Shown one piece after another: positions 7,190 through 9,963 of a DNA stretch of 9,963 bases (its first letter is position 1; each line of letters opens with the position of its first letter). This DNA is from Bacteroidales bacterium (GTDB lineage Bacteria > Bacteroidota > Bacteroidia > Bacteroidales > JAOZVK01). The stretch covers positions 1 through 9,963 of the forward strand of contig JAOZVK010000184.1 in assembly GCA_029938185.1 (NCBI GenBank). Reading direction: 5' to 3'. Under the pieces are notes generated by a model, which was not told where the DNA came from, did not search any database, and was given only the letters and a program-made list of their open reading frames with translations. A program made the translations under genes and the position numbers.

Positions 7190-7220
7190 TTTGATAAATA
7201 CATAAAAAACAGTAATTTTG
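7190..7220 (+). promoter_or_regulatory. Bacteroidota-type promoter of the FKBP gene, nearly leaderless
   Basis: TTTG at 7190-7193 (-33 element) is followed after 19 bases by TAATTTTG at 7213-7220 (-7 element), a good fit to both parts of the Bacteroidota sigma consensus. Only 8 bases separate the -7 box from the ATG at 7229, so the start of transcription should fall within a few bases of the start codon. Either the mRNA has almost no leader or the true start codon lies further in; the intact lipoprotein signal argues for the former. Confidence 0.6.
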
Positions 7221-7228
7221 CTTGATAT

Positions 7229-8119
7229 ATGAAAAAAATAAACTTTTTAATACTTCTTTCAATAATAATATTGCTTTTGATATTGGGTTGTAAACAAGAA
7301 AAATTTTCTGATTTCAAAACACATAAATCTGGTATTAAATTTAAGTATTTGCTAAATAATACTAAAGAAAAAAAAGCAAAAATTGGCGAAGCATTACTTT
7401 TAAAATTAGATTATTATACCGAAAACGACTCACTATTGTTTAGTTCAAGAGAGTTGAAAATGCCTTTTAAAATAATTCTCAAAAAAACTAAATATACAGA
7501 GGGAACAATTAATGATGCGTTATCAATATTACACTTAGGCGATAGTGCACATTTTTTGATTAATGCTGAATTATTTTACAAATTATCTTTAAACAAAAAG
7601 TTACCAAATTTTTTAGAAACCAATTCAAAACTTCTTTTTAAAGTAAAGTTAATAAAAATCATTTCTATTGAAGAGCTTAGTAAAGAACGGCTGATATTTA
7701 AAGAACAACAGAAAAAAAAGGAACTATCAATATTAGATGATTATATAAAAAATAAAAAAATTGAAACCGAAGCATTGCTTAGTGGTTTATATTTTATTGA
7801 GATAGAAAAAGGAAAAGGAAAAATACCATCACCCAAAGATACATTGATAGTTCATTATACAGGAAAATTATTAAATGGTAAAAAATTTGATTCATCGTAT
7901 GATAGAAATAAGCCATTTAAATTTGTCTTAGGAGCATCGCAAGTTATTGATGGTTGGGAAGAAGGATTGTCAAGAATGAATAAAGGAGGGAAAGCAAAGC
8001 TGATAATTCCATCTTATTTGGCATATGGCGAAAAAGGATATGGCAATATAATTCCTCCATATACCACATTAGTTTTTGAAATAGAGTTAATGGATATAAA
8101 AACAAGTTCAAAAAAATAA
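7229..8119 (+). CDS. FKBP-type peptidyl-prolyl cis-trans isomerase, two-domain lipoprotein
   Basis: This 296-residue protein catalyses cis-trans isomerisation of X-Pro bonds and probably assists folding of exported proteins. A lipoprotein signal spans 1-20, with a lipobox-like LILGC ending at C21. Two FKBP units follow. The first (about 35-145) is degenerate and lacks the pocket residues. A charged helical linker covers about 148-180. The second (about 185-292) is a complete FKBP domain. Residues matching the FKBP12 pocket are all present: Y210 in VHYTG, F220 and D221 in KKFDSSYDR, R226, F230, V239-I240 and W243 in QVIDGWEEG, Y266 in LAYGEKGYG, IPP at 275-277, and F283. The first unit may serve substrate binding or dimerisation (inference). 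In gliding Bacteroidota the related GldI supports motility, but no gld genes are visible here, so that name is not used. pyrB follows after 153 bp in the same direction with its own candidate promoter. Confidence 0.92.
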   Translation: MKKINFLILLSIIILLLILGCKQEKFSDFKTHKSGIKFKYLLNNTKEKKAKIGEALLLKLDYYTENDSLLFSSRELKMPFKIILKKTKYTEGTINDALSILHLGDSAHFLINAELFYKLSLNKKLPNFLETNSKLLFKVKLIKIISIEELSKERLIFKEQQKKKELSILDDYIKNKKIETEALLSGLYFIEIEKGKGKIPSPKDTLIVHYTGKLLNGKKFDSSYDRNKPFKFVLGASQVIDGWEEGLSRMNKGGKAKLIIPSYLAYGEKGYGNIIPPYTTLVFEIELMDIKTSSKK

Positions 8120-8120
8120 T

Positions 8121-8128
8121 TATATTTG
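8121..8128 (+). promoter_or_regulatory. Candidate -7 element for pyrBI
   Basis: TATATTTG directly follows the FKBP stop codon and fits TAnnTTTG exactly. No TTG is seen at -33. Use of this site would give pyrB a leader of roughly 140 bases containing hairpin repeat B. A second, poorer match (TGTATTTG at 8202-8209) lies inside the repeat itself and also in copy A. Confidence 0.45.
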
Positions 8129-8181
8129 CAAAATAATATAAGGGTAAGTACTATTACAAAAGTTTTTCGACATTTACTTAT

Positions 8182-8249
8182 TCATAACTTACTGATTAAA
8201 TTGTATTTGTACTAATGCGTAAGCAACATTAAAAAGGTCGAAGACCTTT
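8182..8249 (+). repeat. Hairpin repeat copy B (long form), leader of pyrB
   Basis: This copy matches copy A at 63 of 68 positions. It has the strongest hairpin of the family: AAAGGTC-GAA-GACCTTT, a 7-bp stem pairing 8233-8239 with 8243-8249. It ends 23 bases before the pyrB ATG at 8273. If transcription starts near 8134 the hairpin is in the 5' untranslated region. If it starts from the TGTATTTG within the repeat, the hairpin is close to the 5' end of the mRNA. Confidence 0.85.
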
Positions 8250-8272
8250 ATCATATAAACCAAAATGAAATA

Positions 8273-9190
8273 ATGAAAAGTAGAAGTCTCGTAAGTATCA
8301 ATGATTATTCGAAGAAAGAGATTCTTGAGATTCTTGAATTGGCAAAATATTTTGAAGAAAATCAAAATAAAAAATTCTTTGAAGGAAAAGTAATTGCAAC
8401 ATTGTTTTTTGAACCTTCAACAAGAACAAGGTTAAGCTTCGAAAGTGCTATTAATAGAATGGGTGGCAGAATATTAGGTTTTACCGATGCTAATTCTTCA
8501 AGTGTATCAAAAGGCGAATCGTTAAAAGATACTATAAAAACTGTAAGCAAATATAGCGATTTGATAGTTATGCGACATCCGCTCGAAGGTAGTGCACAAT
8601 ATGCAAGCGAAGTCTCCGAAGTTCCAATAATAAATGCAGGCGATGGAGCAAACCAACATCCTACTCAAACTTTATTGGATTTATATTCAATAATCAAAAC
8701 TCAAAAAAAATTAGATGATTTGAATGTTTTTTTAGTTGGAGACTTAAAATACGGAAGAACAGTACATTCGTTACTTATGGCTATGTCAAATTTTAATCCT
8801 GTATTTAATTTTATTTCTCACGAGAAACTTAGAATACCAAATGAATATAAGATTTTTCTTGATAATCTGAATATAAAATACTACGAACATACCGAGTTTA
8901 CTGATATTATAAGCCGAGCCGATATTATATATATGACACGAGTTCAGAGAGAACGTTTTTCGGATCCAATAGAATATGAAAAAACAAAAAACACATATGT
9001 TTTAAAAAATCATATGTTAGAAAACACAAAAGACAATCTTAGAATTTTACACCCACTTCCAAGAGTTAATGAAATAAGCAACGATGTTGATGATAATCCT
9101 AAAGCTTATTATTTTGACCAAGCTAAAAATGGTGTATATACAAGACAAGCCATAATTGCATCAATATTAGGCATTAATAAACATAAATAG
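8273..9190 (+). CDS. pyrB: Aspartate carbamoyltransferase catalytic chain
   Basis: PyrB joins carbamoyl phosphate and L-aspartate to give N-carbamoyl-L-aspartate, the committed step of pyrimidine synthesis, in the cytoplasm. The 305 residues match the usual length of the enteric-type chain. Carbamoyl-phosphate site residues are present: STRTR (49-53), S79-K80 in the mobile VSKGESLKDT loop, R101 in MRHP, H129 and Q132 in GDGANQHPTQ. The aspartate domain has R162 in KYGRTVHS, R223 and Q225 in YMTRVQRERF, and HPLPRVNEI (260-268) with the 240s-type loop before it. The start at 8273 aligns with family members. An upstream ATG at 8265 runs into TAA after two codons. No Shine-Dalgarno sequence precedes it, as is normal in Bacteroidota. 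pyrI follows after 118 bp, so the two chains should form the regulated 2c3-3r2 holoenzyme. The stop codon overlaps a possible degenerate repeat. Confidence 0.97.
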   Translation: MKSRSLVSINDYSKKEILEILELAKYFEENQNKKFFEGKVIATLFFEPSTRTRLSFESAINRMGGRILGFTDANSSSVSKGESLKDTIKTVSKYSDLIVMRHPLEGSAQYASEVSEVPIINAGDGANQHPTQTLLDLYSIIKTQKKLDDLNVFLVGDLKYGRTVHSLLMAMSNFNPVFNFISHEKLRIPNEYKIFLDNLNIKYYEHTEFTDIISRADIIYMTRVQRERFSDPIEYEKTKNTYVLKNHMLENTKDNLRILHPLPRVNEISNDVDDNPKAYYFDQAKNGVYTRQAIIASILGINKHK

Positions 9191-9230
9191 GTAGGAAGTC
9201 CTTACTTTTAAAAATTCAGGTTCATAAATA

Positions 9231-9276
9231 TTATTTACGCACAAATGCGTAAGCAACTAAAAATGCTCGAGGAGCC
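9231..9276 (+). repeat. Hairpin repeat copy C, between pyrB and pyrI
   Basis: The core AATGCGTAAGCAAC (9244-9257) is identical to copies A and B. The downstream hairpin has a new stem: GCTC-GAG-GAGC, pairing 9265-9268 with 9272-9275, in place of GGTC/GACC. A second perfect hairpin precedes it: TTACGCA-CAAA-TGCGTAA, pairing 9235-9241 with 9246-9252. The 5' half is otherwise diverged. It lies about 33 bases upstream of the pyrI ATG, similar to the place of copy B before pyrB. Confidence 0.65.
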
Positions 9277-9308
9277 AAAATTTATAAAAAATAATAATAT
9301 ATATTGTA

Positions 9309-9770
9309 ATGAAAGAACAAAAAAAGCTTAAAGTTAGTGCTTTAAAAAATGGAACGGTGATAGACCATATACCTGCAAAAAATCTATTTAAAGTAATAAA
9401 AATTTTGGGACTTAATGTAATAAACTCTCAAATTACTTTTGGAACAAATCTGGAAAGTAAAAAGTTAGGAAAAAAAGCAATTATTAAAATTTCTAATATC
9501 TTTTTTAAAGATAATCAAATAAATAAAATAATATTAGTTGCACCAGAAGCAAGAATCAATACAATAAAAAACTATAAAGTAACAGAAAAAAAACAAGTTC
9601 AAGTACCTAATGTTATTAGAGGAATTGCTAAATGTGTTAATCCTAAATGTATAACAAACCATGAAGAAATGGAAACTAAATTTACTGTGATTTCAAAAAC
9701 TGATGTTGCTTTGAAGTGCTTATATTGCGAAAAAATTACTAATGAAGAGCATATAAAAATCATAACATAA
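9309..9770 (+). CDS. pyrI: Aspartate carbamoyltransferase regulatory chain
   Basis: PyrI binds nucleotide effectors and adjusts the activity of PyrB; it has no catalytic activity itself. The 153 residues equal the length of the enteric chain. Effector-site residues align with the Escherichia coli protein at the same numbers: D19, H20, K60, Y89, V91 and K94. The zinc site that contacts PyrB is intact, with C109, C114, C137 and C140 (KCVNPKC and CLYC). CTP inhibition and ATP activation are therefore expected, though not shown. The start at 9309 gives the normal N-terminus (KVSALKNGTVIDHI at 8-21). It follows pyrB by 118 bp on the same strand with a double hairpin in the gap, so the two are likely co-transcribed. 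A 4-bp hairpin CCAA/TTGG at 9783-9798 followed by a short T run is a weak possible terminator. Confidence 0.96.
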   Translation: MKEQKKLKVSALKNGTVIDHIPAKNLFKVIKILGLNVINSQITFGTNLESKKLGKKAIIKISNIFFKDNQINKIILVAPEARINTIKNYKVTEKKQVQVPNVIRGIAKCVNPKCITNHEEMETKFTVISKTDVALKCLYCEKITNEEHIKIIT

Positions 9771-9811
9771 TACAATTGACTACCAATGTTTAAGTTGGAT
9801 GCTTTTTAACC

Positions 9812-9861
9812 GCAAAGTTGCACAAAGTTTAACGCAAAGTTCTGCAAAGTTCTGCAAAGGT
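9812..9861. repeat. Irregular CAAAG-box array
   Basis: Five boxes of the form (G/A)CAAAG(T/G)T start at 9812, 9822, 9834, 9844 and 9854, spaced 10, 12, 10 and 10 bases, downstream of pyrI. The last two full spacers are identical (TCTGCAAAGT). Similar CGCAAAG-rich tracts are, from general experience, frequent intergenic filler in Bacteroidota genomes. No function is assigned. Confidence 0.7.
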
Positions 9862-9889
9862 TTACTTTAACTTTATGATTATACTTTAA

Positions 9890-9923
9890 ATGGTACAATT
9901 ATTCAATTATACAATGGTACAAT
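9890..9923. repeat. Direct repeat ATGGTACAAT, two copies
   Basis: ATGGTACAAT occurs at 9890-9899 and 9914-9923, 24 bases apart, with related CAATTAT-type sequence between them. The 193 bases after pyrI hold no gene that I can see; they consist of this repeat, the CAAAG array and AT-rich sequence. Confidence 0.6.
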
Positions 9924-9963
9924 ACTTTGATTAATAATTGATAACAGTTTATTAATGTTAAAA

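Larger units (their letters stand above)
6903..7228. other. Divergent intergenic region, 326 bp
   Basis: This AT-rich region lies between two divergent genes and has no credible gene. It holds a run of 12 T at 6925-6936, a small palindrome TACTTAAGTA at 6944-6953, and promoter-like motifs toward its right end for both strands (entries at 7158 and 7190). The middle, about 6960-7150, shows nothing that I can name. The T run is a likely slippage site. Confidence 0.5.

Noticed and set aside
7229..8119. Naming the FKBP lipoprotein gldI
   Set aside because: Architecture alone does not separate GldI from other Bacteroidota FKBP lipoproteins, and no gliding genes are present in the window.
8362..8550. 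Minus-strand frame of 62 codons
   Set aside because: It is antisense to the highly conserved pyrB STRTR and SKGES region, whose conservation explains the open frame.
9181..9205. Possible seventh hairpin repeat at the pyrB stop (AAATAGGTAGGAAGTCCTTA)
   Set aside because: It resembles copy F but has an extra base and a poor stem, so chance similarity cannot be excluded; it is mentioned only as a possibility.
2008..9276. CRISPR array
   Set aside because: The repeats are far apart, lie in both orientations and are not separated by regular spacers; no cas genes are present.
9783..9805. Rho-independent terminator after pyrI
   Set aside because: The stem is only CCAA/TTGG with an 8-base loop, and the following T run is short and offset; too weak for its own entry.

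Overview
The window comes from an AT-rich member of the Bacteroidota, most likely an uncultured Bacteroidales-like lineage. Three things support this. Visible promoter motifs fit the Bacteroidota -7 consensus TAnnTTTG, and none of the start codons I examined on the + strand has a Shine-Dalgarno sequence. The protein set is typical of the group: a LysM/periplasmic-binding-fold fusion, a two-domain FKBP lipoprotein, a PAS/PP2C phosphatase with a long coiled coil, and a pyrB-pyrI pair. The intergenic DNA is rich in short low-complexity repeats of a kind common in these genomes.

Layout: (1) 146-2008 (+) is an exported protein with three LysM modules and a type-1 periplasmic-binding-like domain. 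It converges with (2) 2034-2834 (-), a DUF2797-type zinc protein with a GIY-YIG-like core. (3) 2903-5635 (-) is a 910-residue membrane signalling protein: YfiR-like domain, about 150 residues of coiled coil, TM helix, two PAS domains and a SpoIIE/PP2C phosphatase. It probably shares a transcript with gene 2. (4) 5916-6902 (-) is an unrecognised 328-residue protein with a very basic N-terminus. (5) 7229-8119 (+) is an FKBP-type peptidyl-prolyl isomerase lipoprotein. (6) 8273-9190 and (7) 9309-9770 (+) are pyrB and pyrI, the catalytic and regulatory chains of aspartate carbamoyltransferase, with catalytic, zinc and nucleotide-site residues intact. PyrB and PyrI act together in pyrimidine synthesis; genes 1, 3 and 5 are cell-envelope proteins. 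I see no functional link tying the whole window into one system.

The strongest unexplained signal is an interspersed hairpin repeat present in at least six copies. Its core reads roughly GCGTAAGCAACATTAAA followed by TAGGTC-GAA-GACCTT. Copies sit in the leader of pyrB, between pyrB and pyrI, in the leader and first codons of the YfiR/PAS/PP2C gene, between that gene and the DUF2797 gene, and between the convergent stops of genes 1 and 2. Two copies match at 63 of 68 positions. One copy has a different stem sequence that still pairs. Several copies supply start or stop codons of neighbouring genes. Other repeats are a heptamer array at 5874-5915, a 15-bp inverted repeat at 5759-5807 and a CAAAG-box array at 9812-9861.

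I found no RNA genes, CRISPR arrays, insertion sequences or phage genes.
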